Positions 50,701 to 64,000 of a DNA stretch of 64,000 nt are shown piece after piece. The notes under the pieces are model-generated. The model saw nothing but the letters and a program-made list of their open reading frames with translations. It searched no databases and was not told the DNA's origin. Location: the NCBI RefSeq assembly GCF_036417845.1, contig NC_089979.1, forward strand, positions 29,942,958 to 30,006,957, read 5' to 3'. This DNA comes from Apteryx mantelli. Its lineage: Eukaryota; Chordata; Aves; Apterygiformes; Apterygidae. A program made the position numbers and the translations under genes. Numbering within the stretch: position 1 is the stretch's first letter; each line of letters opens with the position of its first letter.

Positions 50701-53700
50701 TCACTCTGGTTATAAAAGCCCATATTTTTGGAGCACAGGATTGAAATCATGCTTGTCCTCAACATCATGGCACTCCATCTTCTGTAAGTAACACTAGCTG
50801 AAAGAACTAATTAGAAGTCAAAGAGCATTGTAGCTTGTGTGCAGTAGCTTATCCATGAATCTAAAAGGGTTAGTTTGGCAATAAAAATCAAGGATACATT
50901 TCAAGGGTTCCGTTATTACAAATTAAAGACATTACCTTGAATAACTCTTTTTTCTTAAAATGTTCAACACCAGATAATATCTCTTATTTGTCCTGCCAAC
51001 CACATTAAAAGCACCCACATGAATCAAATACATTAAGATGAGAAAAGCTGTACAAGCAGACTGAGAGCCTATGTGCTTCTGAAGAAAGTATGACAAGAGA
51101 CATCCCTAAATACCAGTGCAACAATAGTGCTACTTCTACACCACAACACAGGGAGGGAGAACAGCAGGCAAAAGGGACAATTTTAATGTAGTTCTGTTAA
51201 ATTTAGTAAGAACAGAATAAAATAGAGACAAAAATGTTGTGTACATCTGTATGTCAGAGTAATTATTTATGTATTTCCACCCCCAAAATCAAGATACAAA
51301 AGTCCAAAATCCTCCCACAGACCCCTCTGTACTAAGAAGTTATCTCAGATTCAGGAGATACTCACAAGAGACCCCAGGAGGTCACACAACATGATCACAG
51401 TCTGATGCAAGCTGTTGACCTTCACGGAAATGAAGCAATCATCCAGGCTTGACCTAAGACACAAGGTCCAGCACTGTTCTTGGGTAGGTGCTCAGTCAGT
51501 GAGGGAGGAGGAAATGATGCCTTATTTTTGCCATTTGTCTAGCTTCACTTTCCAATCACACAAACTCCCACACCAGCACAGAGAGAGACCAAAATAAGTC
51601 ACCTTTAACCTTTCCTTGACAATTTCAATAGAATGAGCTCTGGAGATTTAGGACAGAGGTTGTTTCTATCCCAAAGAACTGACTTCACTGACCTGAGTGG
51701 AAGATTTGGCACTCCAGGATTTGCTCTCACTTTCTGCAGTAAATCATTCCAGTATCCAAAATTTTACAACATTTGCACCAGATTTTAGCAGCTCTGTGGC
51801 TACCAACCCTTGTCTTCAATATCCCATAATGCTGCCTTATGATTAATTCTAAGTATTGAAGTTTCTTCAGGAAGAGGAATCTCATCAAAATCCTGCAAAT
51901 TCAGAAAACAGCAAAATCTACTAGCCCTTACCTCTGCCAGGGTTATTGATGGATGTGAAGTATATAAAAAACCCCACTCTGCTGGAAATGCAGTGCTGAC
52001 AATCTGCACACCATTTAGGAACTGATTGCATTATTGGATATTCCATACCTGTTTCACACCTCCAATCTTCATAATCTCTCAGCAGCTGGTAAAAACCATG
52101 GAAGCATTTACAGCTGATCAGAGCAGTGGGGAAAAAGGCGCATAAACCATATTGACAGATTGCTACTCAAATTCTTTTCACAGGGGGGATGTGCATGCCA
52201 AAGCTTCAGGTCAACTCTCTCCCAGCCATGAGGTGGATAAGGGCATGTCCAAAAGGACATGGATATTGTGCAACTGTCTTTCCCTTAAGGTATCTCCTCT
52301 TTGGCCTCGTTATCTCTGCTTCATCATGGCTTTATTGCCTTTCACATGACACCAACAGGAGGGAGTAACCAAGTTTAAATCTGAAGATGAACATTATCTT
52401 ACCAAAGTGCACATTTAGAAACAACAGCAATGTACAAAATGCACATCATGCACTCCACTGAGTTGCACAGAAGTTGTATCACATGCCTCAAAATATTTTC
52501 TCATTTCATTGACCAAAATAATTGGAAGTTGCAAAATATCGTAATCTCACATGCACATACTGTATCTTTTAAAAAATAAATTATTAACAATGTACTTATC
52601 TAATCCCATCCTAAACTGTCACAGGTTTAGTGGGACCACAGTGAATTTTCCTTTCTGAGTTGTGGTGTAATGTGACCATAATGACAGGAAAGTTTACTCC
52701 AAATTAGAATATATTGGAAATACAAGCTCAAAAGCTCCTGCAATGTCCATAGAACAAATAAGTGGACTATTTGAGCCATAAAAGTGCAGTCAATCAGAAA
52801 ACTTCAGTTACAAAAGAGAAAGGAAAAAGACACTCCAGTATTATGTAAAAGAATATTCTATGCCTTTCTGTAACCTGACACGCAATATTACATCAGTACC
52901 TAAGATAAATAGTAAAAGGGCTATCAATTCTCAAGTAACATAATAGGCAACCCATGGAAACTTTTCACATGGTGACATGCCTCTTTGCAATGTACAGCAT
53001 TCTAAGTCTTTGCAAGTTTTTCCAAAACATCAGGACTTGTTTGCCCTTTGGTTTTACAGTGAAGGTAAATGTCTCAGTTTCACAAAACAGCTCTGAGATG
53101 CTACGGGGATGTTGCCTCTGGACCAAAAGGAACATATGCATGTTTTGCATATAAAATAAATCCAACACTAGCCAGAAACTGCTAAGCAGGACAAGGATAT
53201 TGCAGCTGAAAATGCTATACTGGCAATCTGTAAGATCTAGTGAGAAGTTCAAATAAGATGGAATACCCATCAGAAGTCATTCAGAGATGGGAAAACTTTC
53301 TAATACTTTTCTGCGAATATTGGTTGAAAGTAGAAATGGCAATGAAGGGTACAGAGAAGACAGAAACTGTGTTTCAAAAATGGAATACATGAAGTAAAAT
53401 ATATATTTATGAAGTGTGGATTAAGTTATACTTCCCAAATTAAGAGGTTTTTTTCATATAAATTTAACACATAACTGGTTGTGATGGCCATAATATGGCA
53501 AATACTCCATGCAGAATTACTTAGACTATTAATAGCAGTAGCCCCAAAGAAGGAACTATAAAAACAATAGTGTTGCTAATGAAGAAATAAAAGATGGCCT
53601 CAGTATTATTAAATTATACTGACACATAACAAGTACCTAGCACATTATCTATATATTCCACAAAAACAGCCGTTTGACTTATAATTCAGATCACACATTA

Positions 53701-53878
53701 TCTCACTGAAGAATATGTAGCAGGAGAAAAGGTTATTTTATTGAGACAACTGTTAACAAGTTAAAGACACAAAACACATTTTCTTGGACCATATGCATGT
53801 CATCTTTGGTATTTTGAAAGCTCCTAGAATGAGCACTCCTTGACATGCACACTGGGTCACAGGTACCACTTCATGCCT

Positions 53879-54154
53879 TTACATCCCTGCCGCTGCAAGC
53901 CTTTGCACTAAGAGTAACAGCACTGCAGCTCTGGGCAGCTCTTGCAGTGAAGCAAAGAGGCGTCTCTCCACCAACAACCCCAGCAACGCTGTGGAGTGAA
54001 TCACTTGAGCTATTCGTTCAATCTGAGAAAAAGGTCTTCCAGAGGAGAAATTAACAGATGCTACAGCTTGATTAACAAAGCATCTGGTCATGAGGGTGAG
54101 CAGTTCACCTGCAATTGCTGCTGCCTGTCCGGCTGTCAGTCTAGCTTGACTCAT
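53879..54154 (-). other. Unrecognised 91-codon open frame
   Basis: The frame is rich in Ala, Leu and Arg, starts MSQARLTAGQAAAIAGELL and ends LLLVQRLAAAGM before a stop. It is alpha-helical in character and more GC-rich than the surroundings. I see no splice context, poly-A tail or known motif. It could be a fragment of a retrocopy or chance. Confidence 0.15.
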
Positions 54155-57100
54155 TCAGTTAATGTGTTAAAGCTGGATATCCCCATGGCCTCCCTTAGCA
54201 CTGTTTTGCCTGCACAGCCCAGTCATTCGTTTCTGCCTCACTTACATGCATTTAGACTAAAATCCTGATATTTGAGGGGGGCAATGCCCAACCTTCCTGC
54301 CTGAGCAGGCCACACAGTTTATAGTAACAAGGTGAGCTGTCTTCCATAATATTACTGAACTCATAGTAGATCTGATGCTTCCCAAAGTGTCAGATTTAAG
54401 CAAATATACATAGTATATTCCCTTGCTTCCCCAAACACATGCCTAATGCCTATGGGATGTACAGAGTGCACTCACATTACTTAGATACAGCCCTTTCCAG
54501 AGGATGAGGTCTCTTTAACGAAAATCATTATTTGTAGCACATCACTATTCATGCTGTAAATCCACTGCATATATATAAAGCTTTAAGACCCACCTACTAC
54601 AAGTCAGTCACCTCCTAGTTAGAAAATTTTAACTGTTCAAGGCAAAGCATAAACAGAAATTCAGTTTTCAACTGTAGGACAAGTTTAGTAAAATGGAATC
54701 AAATTTAATTATTGAGATGGATAATAAATAAAAGGAAAAAGGAAAAAAAAATCTTTACAACTATTGTTTATATTCAGAACTGAGTTTCAACTTTGACCAC
54801 AATGTAACTATTCCCACTGAGTATATGAAAACATTCCTGAACTTCAGCAAAACACAAATATTAACTTTGAACGCTGAATATTCACAAAGAACATAATTCA
54901 AACTATACACCTGGTTGGAAAAATTTACATGGGTTAGTTCAACTAGTCCTGTAATTTTGTTTCTAGTTCATGAATGGAGGATTTATTCACCAGTCAACGA
55001 GCAGAAAGTTAGAAATGCATTCTATTGTACTTTACAACATACCTTGTATTAGTGACCTGGGATAGATTTGTGAAAGCTGTTCAGATCACAATCAGATGCA
55101 GAACAGAACAATGACAATTCAGTGACAAGTTACAACAGTAACTTGCTAATCACATCACTCGAGGTCATAGAGAAAACTAGCTGCTACACTGCTGTGTCTT
55201 CTAAGCTGAAATCATCTTCCTAGAGTTTCAAAAATAAATTATCACTACTATACAGCACAATCATTACTGCTTGCTAGAAAGAGAACTAACAAATAACAAA
55301 GAACTGAATGAGTGAAACAGTATTGATATGGATCCACAGGACAAATGTCTCATTAATCCTGATTAGGTCACAGGTACCCAGGGTAAAACTGGGTCCAACG
55401 TAATTCATATTCATCCACATGTAGCAAAACTGTTGTTACCATTCACAAAGATCTATATTGGCACTATTATCATTTATATTTTGATCTAGCACACTAGGCA
55501 GAAGCTGATGTGAGATGTGATCTCATTACAACTGGCAAAAAATCCCATCCTCAAATCCATTAACTAGAGCTGTGTGAAAAGTTTCTGATAAAATTTTGTG
55601 AAATGCTCTGGTTTACCTCAACACCCATTTTTCTTAAAAGACACAGACTTTTTATACTGTTTTGATTTAAAAAAAATCAGAAAAATATTTTAAGGAAATA
55701 TGTTGAATTTAATAGTGTCAATGTTTTACCTCAAAATTTACTTCACTTTTACTTTAAAAGTTTTGAAAGCTGAATGCTTTGCTTTACTAAAATTATTGTA
55801 CAACTCAAAAATCTTTTTCATCACTGCAAAATAAACTGAAAAGTGCTTATGCACAAAATTCTGTGCCTTACCTCAACATCTGTGATTCACACAGGTTACT
55901 CAGTATCCTCACAGTATAAAACCACATGGAGTATGACCAGGTATTTTGCCATTTGGTTAGCTGAAAAGTCTTTTCTGTCTCTGCAAGAAGGTCTTACAGT
56001 AGCAGAGAACTGCTGATCCTCTATTCCATTGCTTTAGATCGGATGAAACGATTGACAAAGTGTTTTATGCAGTGGTCCATGAGTCTGGAATCCATTTCCC
56101 TATCAGTCTACCAGCATCTCAATTGATTATTCTCTTGGCAAGTCTTAGGGTCTTAGACATGTATTTTGCTGGCTCTCCTCTTCCTCCAGACATTTATAGA
56201 CAGGATGGGTTAAGCAAAATGAGCTGCTACTCATACCATTAAAATAAAAAGTTAATATGATCAGTTACTTACAGTACTAAGAAAAATTAAATGAAATTAT
56301 AAACACTTCCATTACACCTCATAGTCATAAGGATTATAAAAATACTCAGAATTATTGCTAGGCCCTTCAAAAGTAAATTACAAAATAAATTTTCATTTGC
56401 CTGTTCAGTGCATCTATGTTGGTTAGGATAATTCAACTAACGAATTGGCCTGCATTTGCACAGATAATTTTATTTCAAGACAGAGGTTTGGATTCTACAT
56501 TTGACATTGTACAGAAGATATGGTTTAAGCATCCTTGTTCTCTATATCATATTATCTCATATTTAGATATGGCTGGGACAAATACAAATGTCTGACTTAG
56601 ATTGGTCCTCCTTCTTCCCATTTTCCCTTCTTCAGGTATGATATCCCCTTAAACTGTGGTTATTTCTCCCCAGCCTCATTGTTTATTCCCTTATTTTCTG
56701 TTTTCTTCTTGTAATCAATTTGTAAAACAATATTTACTGGAGAAATCATATCTTCCTATTCTGTCAGTTATCAATTTCAAAATTGCTTTATAAACCTTGC
56801 TTATATATTCAGAGCAGGAGAGGAGGGTTTGAAAAATAAATGCTGTGATAAAAGGGTTTGTGAAATAAAAGCTGAAGAATAAAATCAGTGATCTAACGCC
56901 TCATGTCACCAGGGAAACCTCTTAATCACTGCAGTGTGGAAGCTGACAAACAATGAAGTGCGTGATTTGCAAAATATTATTGGTTTCGCATTCAGATCAT
57001 GTTCATAGGACAGCTAGAAGCATCTCATACACCCATAAAGAAAGTAAATTCTATTGATCAAGATGGTATTCTCTAATTCCTTCGTGTGGTTATATTATTT

Positions 57101-57832
57101 TTTGTTTTGAAACACTCGATTTATCTGTGGTATTCAACTGAAAAAACATGGCTTGTATCTTTGTCTTTCACATTCTTTTTCACTAACTCCATTTATTTGT
57201 TTAGGAAAGGTTCTGGTAGGATCCTTACACAATTATCTTTGGCCAGAATAATGGCTATTAGCCATTCAGTAAGGGCTGAAGGAAGAAAAGGATGCAAAAG
57301 GAGGTAAGATTTAGGTTCTCAGTTCTTTGTAAAAATAAGGAGCCACAACAGCTAGAGGGTGTTGCTGTCATGGAGGACCAACAAATAGTTAATGTCAGAG
57401 AACATCATCAGAAACATTTTTAGAAATTAATTATGCTTGTAACCAGCAGGGAAGACAGGACTTTTCCACAGACTCCTGGAGAAGAAAAAGGAGAAGGGTG
57501 GGGGGGTTTTTTGTTTGTTTTTGTTTTTTGGCAACTTTACACCCACATCTCCAGCTTATTACAACCAAGCCCCAAGGCAAAGAGCAAGAGTAGCAGAGCA
57601 ACTTTGCCATGAGGCCATCTGAAAGCTGTTACACAGAGACATGCTACCGGAGGCACTGAAGATTCAGAAAATAGCTGTTATAATAAGGTACCCTTCTGCA
57701 AAGTTACTGCACTTCTCCTTAGATAAACTGATCATCTCACTTTTAACAAGGGCCTAATAAATACCTTTGCCATGTCTGGGTGGTGCTCCTTTACTACTCT
57801 GAAGATAAAGCACTCTCAGACAAAAAAGAAAA

Positions 57833-57845
57833 GGGGGGGGGGGGG
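57833..57845. repeat. Poly-G run (13 bases)
   Basis: Uninterrupted G homopolymer on the plus strand, prone to length variation and sequencing error. Confidence 0.9.
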
Positions 57846-60800
57846 CAAGACTAAGAAAAACACCTATTAACCTGTGGTAGGGATGTTCCATGCTCAGGGT
57901 AAGAATGTCTTTTAATATCAACTAATGCACGGGAGTTAATTCTGATCTGATTTAAATTTGTGCATCTCATACTGTAAGCAGTGAAGGGACCACTAGCAGC
58001 CAAACTAACTTCCTGAATTACAAAGTATAAGCACATAATAATTTCTGTTCACAGAAACTTATAGATTCATATCCTTAGACAAGCTTTTCAAAAAGGTTGA
58101 TTATTCTCAATACCAAATCTTTACACCTTTCTTCTTCCATTTTTAACCTGAATTTGTCTAGCATCAGCTATTAACCACTAAATCTCATTTTACTCTTTAC
58201 TACTAAAAACCCTCTGGTATCAAGACTCTCCTCTCCAAATACATAGTTGTAAAGCATGATTAAGTCATGTTCATCACTTGGGTAAAATAAACTGAGCTTA
58301 AGTATCTTATGAGGGAACACTTTTACCCCTCCCTCCCCACACTCTTGAAGCTTTCTCTGGCTCCTTCCCAATTCTTCAGCCTGCATTTCTCTTACTTTGG
58401 CACAAGACTTCTAACTCAAAAAATATTCTCATGAATTTACTAACTTCTCCAACTTAATATTCCTTTATTTAAACATCCAAAGTTAGTATTTCTGCTCAGT
58501 CACAGCATCACAGTGGGAACTCATTGGTCAAGTACAATTTACTGCTCCTGCTAAGCCCTTCTTTAATATTCTGGGCTAGTGCTTCCCACTATATATTTCA
58601 TGTACGCCTTTATATTTGACTGAGCCAGCTCCTTCTTTAAAATGAAACAATGATTCCTTCTAAATCATTGTTGAAAAAATTGAAATATGCCCAGCCAAGT
58701 TCTATGAATAGATCCAGCATATGAACCTTGTTTTCCCTCTATTACTTTTCAGGATCTTCCGGATAAACATTTTAAAATTCTTTAAGTGTATTCTACACTG
58801 ATTTTTTTTTATCATGCTTGTGTTCTTCCTACCAAAATCACTACATTTATGCCAAATAATACTACTAAAGAAACAAGTTCTGAGTACTTTCTGCTATTCA
58901 TGAAACAGTGCACTTGTTTACGTTTCTGGTTTATTCATGAAAACAGCCCAGCATAGCACCTCTCCATTTTCTTACACATGTTACATCAGTAGCTGAGTGC
59001 TGACAGTCAAATGAAGGATGATAGAAAGCTATTTTCATAGAGACCCAAGGCTACATATTCAAGCTCTGGAGATGGATCCTTTCTGGGATATTTTCTATCT
59101 GGAGTTATAGCTGACTCACAGATACAACATCTGAGCAAGAAATAAATGAATTCTTGCAAAATTCTGACCAACTTCAAAAGTATATTTTTGTTTAAGTATT
59201 GTCATTTGTTTCCTATAAATATTAAAAGCACTGCAATGTCTGAAATAAATCCTTATGAGAAGTAATATATGAGCTGCTTCCTCAGATAATCATTTCTATA
59301 GCCACAATAGATTACTTTGGTATATCCATTCACCTGCTGTTAGTAGATGCCGATCTGGCCAACAAATGAGTTATGTAAAGAGAGTTTTGAATTGCCACTA
59401 CCATTACTAAATTTCCATTTTATGTTGTAAAAATAGCCAGGCCCAATTAAGGAGCAGAAACAGTTCTTCATCGATTACATATTTAACCAGCACAACATGG
59501 ACTGCACATCCGCTGTATGTTGACAAAGAAGTATCCACTGAAGAATATTTTATAGTCTCTTTACAAGCATGAAAAAAAATGCCAAGTTTCTTTTTGTAAT
59601 TATTTGCACTTCCCTGTACCTAGAAATACTAAAAATTAAGAAAAAAAGTATTCCACTTACTCCATTGATGTCTCCTGGAGATGGCATCAAATTATGACTG
59701 CAGTTGATCAGTTGAGCATTGCAATTAATGACAAAAACAATTAAATTGATACTGAGGCTTAAACAATTGATTTCTTTGGGGGGAATTAAATTCCCCTGAT
59801 GGTCTTTTGGGGAAAAGAGAAATAACAGTTAAATTTTCAAATAAATAATGCTAAATCTTATTCACTGAGCACACGAATTCTTAAAACCACTGTCTGATTT
59901 AATCAGCAAGTGGTTTTCCACTAATGGCTGAGTATTTAACAACATTTACAGAGATCATTAACTCTTAAAAAATATATATAGATGCTTTGCATGATCATTG
60001 AAGGAACCATACCTGAGGAAGAGCATTTTCCCTGTTTTTACACACAGCACCTTACATCATACAAAAGATGTACGATAACAACGTATGAGGATGTAGGAAT
60101 CTACAAAAATAACAAAGCAACAGGATCTTAAACAAAAGCATCCCTTTCAGAGATCTGATGGAGCTGGAAGAAAGGGCAGGTTTTAACTAGAAGAAGGACA
60201 TATAAAGCTAAAACCGAAACTGATTAAGTCATCTGTAGTTTGTGGAAGTGAGACAAAACAAGAAGAAAGCAAACAAAAGCTGAAAATTGCCTGGGAGCTG
60301 GTTCATTGCTACAACAGAGACGTCTGCTCACCAACACAGAATTTATTCAGCAGATAAAGGACAAAAGTTAAATATGCAATAACAATACTGATAAAATGTA
60401 AAACTTGTCAGAAAAATATCTGTTTTTATAATTACTTTTTCAGTGCAGCAGTATTGCAGTAGTGTTCTGGAAAATGCTAACAGCAGCTATGAGTCCAGCT
60501 CCAGTAAAAGTCAGCAGATACACTTGGCCTTTTTGCTGTTAGCACACAGGAATGTTTAAGTGTCACTTTGTCAAGTGACAAACAGAAATAATAGAAACCA
60601 TCACCTATTGCACAGCCAGCCAGGAAGGCTTCCCTAGAGAGTGACTGCACAGACAGGGATATCAACCTGACTCTGTGGTTAAATAAAAGGAATGGAAAGC
60701 TATAGGTGAAGCCAGCTGGAAAGAGGTCCAGAAATGCATCATGTCTTGCACAGAGTACTTCTTGAAAAGGCAGGCTCAGACTTTGGAAGAAGGAGGTCTG

Positions 60801-63031
60801 TCCTCCAGCTGTGTTCAGTGCTCTGCAAGCACACTTTGGAAATAAGCAGGGTTGTACCACAGAGCATAGCCCCAACCCTTACCATCGCTTCCTCCCTCCC
60901 AGCAGAACCAGTCTGGCCAGACCTCCAAATCCAGCCAACCATGCAGCCCCAAGGCAACATGAGGCTGAAAGCTGAGCCACAGGAGTGAAACATCACAGCA
61001 AAATGCAGAAAGAAAACACAAGACAGATCCCCAGCACTCTGCAACGACTGCAGGGCTCTGTTCCCCGGTCAGCAGAACTCAGATGCATGCCACAGATGTA
61101 ACCCTGAAATCTCACTGAAACACCCATTCTGTAACCTGTTCTCTGCTACATTTTGTGTCCCATCTGGTCTTTATAAATTGCTAAAGGCAAACTAGGCTAC
61201 ACAATGGAACTCAGATTTGTATTTAATTATCAATTTTTATCATACAGAAATAGCCCTGTTTATTAAAGTGGGTTGAGCTAGAGGATAGTTTAAGTTAGGC
61301 AGTATTAGACATATAGATGCTCCTTCCCTGCCTTGCGTCTGGCCAGGTTTAACAAGGTGAATTAAGGGATCAGCACAGATTTGTTTCGCTTTTTACATAG
61401 GTTGCTACTGTCAAAAAACAAACAAACAACAAAAAAACCCCCACTATTTAGTAGCACAATAACTCCCTTCCAGGTGGCATTGCTATGCTCTCCAATGTGA
61501 ATACACACAACAAGGAATTTCAGTGAACTTCATCAGGAAAGGGATGAGGATGGGTCAGGGGGAGTACATAAGGCCTGTCTTTGGTTTATAACTCCCTGGC
61601 ACTTCAGCAGTACAAAAATTAAAAAAAGGGGCTGAAAAGGGATGGACTGAGACCTACCACTCTAGAACAGACCCAGTGAATGTGTCAAAGCTTTGGGAAA
61701 TTGGGCTTACAGTCATACTTTACACAAAATCAACTTTATAAATTTGCAGGAGGTGCACCCTACAAACAAAGGCACTAAGAGAGCTGACACTGGTCCTCGT
61801 TTTAGTTGATCGAAGGAGACTGAAACTACAAAGAAGTTTCTACATAAGGCTAACTTAGTAGCAATACACTTCCTTGTTTAATTTTCAACACTTTCTAAAT
61901 CTTGCAGTTCTAAACTTACTGTTATCTTTACTGTTAGAGCAATATTTTTTTCATAAAGATTCACCAAATATTCAGATGATCAAAAAAACAACCTTTTCAT
62001 CTCTATTAATTTTTAGGGCAGAGCCCCATCTTCCTTTAGTTACTGTTCTTTACAGTGGCAAAGACAGAGTGGAGGAAAAAGCTGAAGAATCAGTCTCTCC
62101 TCTTAGGAGCTTTCAAAGCTTGTAAAGCTGCTTTTGTTTCAAATTAAAAATGAAAAGTTTGAAACACCAGCTACCACAAATAAGAAAAAAAAAAAAAAGG
62201 ACACAAGTAGTTCAGGAAAATTGCGTCTGAAAACATCACATGGTTCCCATAACAGGACAGCAATCCGATGAGGGACTCCAAATGAGTAGAGAGTCAAGCA
62301 CTTGAATATCATCATGTGCTCTTACAAAAAACTTCACCTTGTGATGAAGCATGAACATATTTCAAATCTTGTTTCAGGTGACATAGTCCCAAGAAGGCTT
62401 TTAAACATTATTCCAGCTTTCCAAATATGCAAATTTTAGAGTCATTAAAATTAAAATTTTCTTGCAAAAACAAATTTTCCAGTTCCATAGAAAATTTCCA
62501 ACCAGTTCTATTTTTAGAAGTCCTTATTTATTGTGAGAGGAAATAAAGAACTGTAGACTGAAGTGTCTAAAACACAAAGTTACAATCACAGGGAGCTGAA
62601 CCTATAGAAACATCTCAGATCCACTACTAAGAACACAGACATATATTTGTACTCAAAGGTGAAAATACACAAATAGTTCATATAAAATTAAATACCTCTC
62701 TAATCTCTACCACTCTGAACACCACTGATACACAGATCCACCAACCAATGAGTTAACTCCTGACTCATTAATAGGAAAAACATTGAAACCTACCTCTACT
62801 TTTTCTCAGGTGGTAGGCAGGCAGTGAGCCTCAATAACAAAACACAATCCCCTTCTGCTCCTCCAAAGGACAAAATTCACTGTTTTTTCCCCCACAGTTG
62901 GGGACTGCATACCTATCAGTTAGGTGTCCAGCTTTGATTATATTGCAGAATGCTTGCCTCATTTTGAACCACAATGTTTTTCTTTATTGATCCACCAATG
63001 CTTTCAATATACACAGACGTATATATCCAGA

Positions 63032-63055
63032 CATGTATGTATATATACATACATG
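63032..63055. repeat. Perfect 24-bp palindrome
   Basis: The half-site CATGTATGTATA is followed directly by its exact reverse complement, with no spacer. It could extrude a cruciform, but AT-rich alternating sequence makes this unsurprising. Confidence 0.9.
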
Positions 63056-64000
63056 GATATTCAAATTCTTATTCCAGAACTAATGAATACTGATATAATT
63101 ATACAGCAGGCATTAGACTACCTGAGCTCTGTTAATGTGCATGAGTCAAAACAACATATTTAAACTATCGGGTGCTTGTACATACTCTATCTTCAATTTG
63201 CTTGTGAATTAAAAAAATGAAGTAGCTTAGGTCTTAAAAGTAGATTGCTCAATGAATAGAAGTTATTACATTAGTAATTCTAAAATGGAAATGCTTCATT
63301 ATGAATCTTTGCAATAAATAAAATTAGGCACAAGGTTTCAACCAACCTGGAAGGAAAGGTGAACATAATCACCAAAGAAAGTAGCCTTCTGTCTTTTCAG
63401 GTACATGGGTCACCCAGGAGTCCAAAGTTGAAAGCCCACCAGGACACAATATTAAAAAATTAAAAAGGAAAGTCAGTTGATTTAGAGGTTGGTATCAATT
63501 TCAAAACACTAAGAAATGAAGATACCTTGAACAAGGGAGTGGTACTTCACAAAAGATAATATATGCCACCACCACAGCTTCATGTGAATTGGGGGGGAAA
63601 AAATGTTTATTTCACTTATTGCTTAAATTAAATGGACATATTCTTCTTTCTGCCCATTAAAGACACACTTGATTTGCTCTCAGCAAGGAAGCCAGGAATT
63701 TCATCATCAGCAAGATAGTGTTAGCTGCTACTGAATATATTGATCCTTTCAATGAAAAATGAACCTCAGAACCTAAACAGATTTACAGTTCTGGCAAGGG
63801 AATGTTTTGCAGGAATTTGCTGCCAGAACAGACACTGCCATCAACTAAAAGATACAAGGCCAGATTTTAGAATAGAAAATATTGCCTCCCTCAGTTTGTA
63901 AGTGCTAACACACTTAGGGCTGTCAGACCTAAATTGTTGTTCCTCTCTTGAAAGAGACTCTGAAAACAGTACTTTGTGGGCCCACACTCAGTGTTCAGGA

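Larger units (their letters stand above)
47736..64000. other. Non-genic region, possible distal part of opsin intron 1
   Basis: I could not find the opsin first exon here on the minus strand: candidate GT donors preceded by a TM1-like hydrophobic frame were not seen. Open frames include 91 codons (53879-54154, minus; LTAGQAAAIAGELLTLMTRC-like start) and 132 codons (60477-60875, minus), both unrecognised. A 13-base G-run lies at 57833-57845 and a poly-A run near 62187-62199. Confidence 0.5.

Noticed and set aside
60477-60875. 132-codon minus-strand frame
   Set aside because: No recognisable motif or splice context; this length is plausible by chance across six frames of 64 kb.
63338-63400. 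Possible opsin first exon ending at a GT on the minus strand
   Set aside because: The frame before the GT reads ATFFGDYVHLSFQ, which is not TM1-like, and it opens only after a stop close upstream.
1-64000. CRISPR arrays, operons, tRNA or rRNA genes
   Set aside because: I saw no regularly spaced repeats of that type, no clustered prokaryotic-style genes and no recognisable structural RNA.

Overview
This window looks like a piece of a bird (sauropsid) nuclear genome: AT-rich, gene-poor, with CR1 LINEs that end in the ATTCTGTG-type 3' repeat, solo endogenous-retrovirus LTRs, and no sign of bacterial or plasmid organisation. Nearly all open reading frames are chance or repeat-derived. The only host gene I can support is on the minus strand: a neuropsin-family opsin, best matched to OPN5-like 1 (OPN5L1), spread over four recognisable exons at 42896-42734, 39829-39720, 37730-37396 and 23655-23022. 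Splice phases agree from exon to exon, the retinal-binding lysine and the NPxxY motif are present, and the OPN5L1-type cysteine after the usual extracellular-loop-2 cysteine position is kept.

The opsin copy appears broken. Six residues are missing from the middle of TM3 (an 18-bp in-frame loss), the extracellular-loop-2 disulfide cysteine reads Tyr, the last exon lacks an AG acceptor at the expected boundary, and the long C-terminal tail is spread over three reading frames (two frameshifts). The first exon (N-terminus and most of TM1) was not found in the 21 kb upstream. The main result is therefore a probable OPN5L1 pseudogene caught in mid-decay.

Layout: 1-7.5 kb non-genic with a CTATCGAT-rich direct repeat; 7.6-11.7 kb two solo LTRs of one family in opposite orientation; 11.7-23 kb non-genic with one CR1 3' fragment, a possible further LTR and an unrecognised coding-like stretch at 15.4 kb; 23-42.9 kb the opsin locus, its 13.7-kb last intron carrying a solo LTR with a 6-bp target duplication; 44.6-46.8 kb a long, decayed CR1; 47.2-47.7 kb a second solo LTR sharing a core with the one at 34 kb; 47.7-64 kb non-genic sequence in which I see no exon I can defend.
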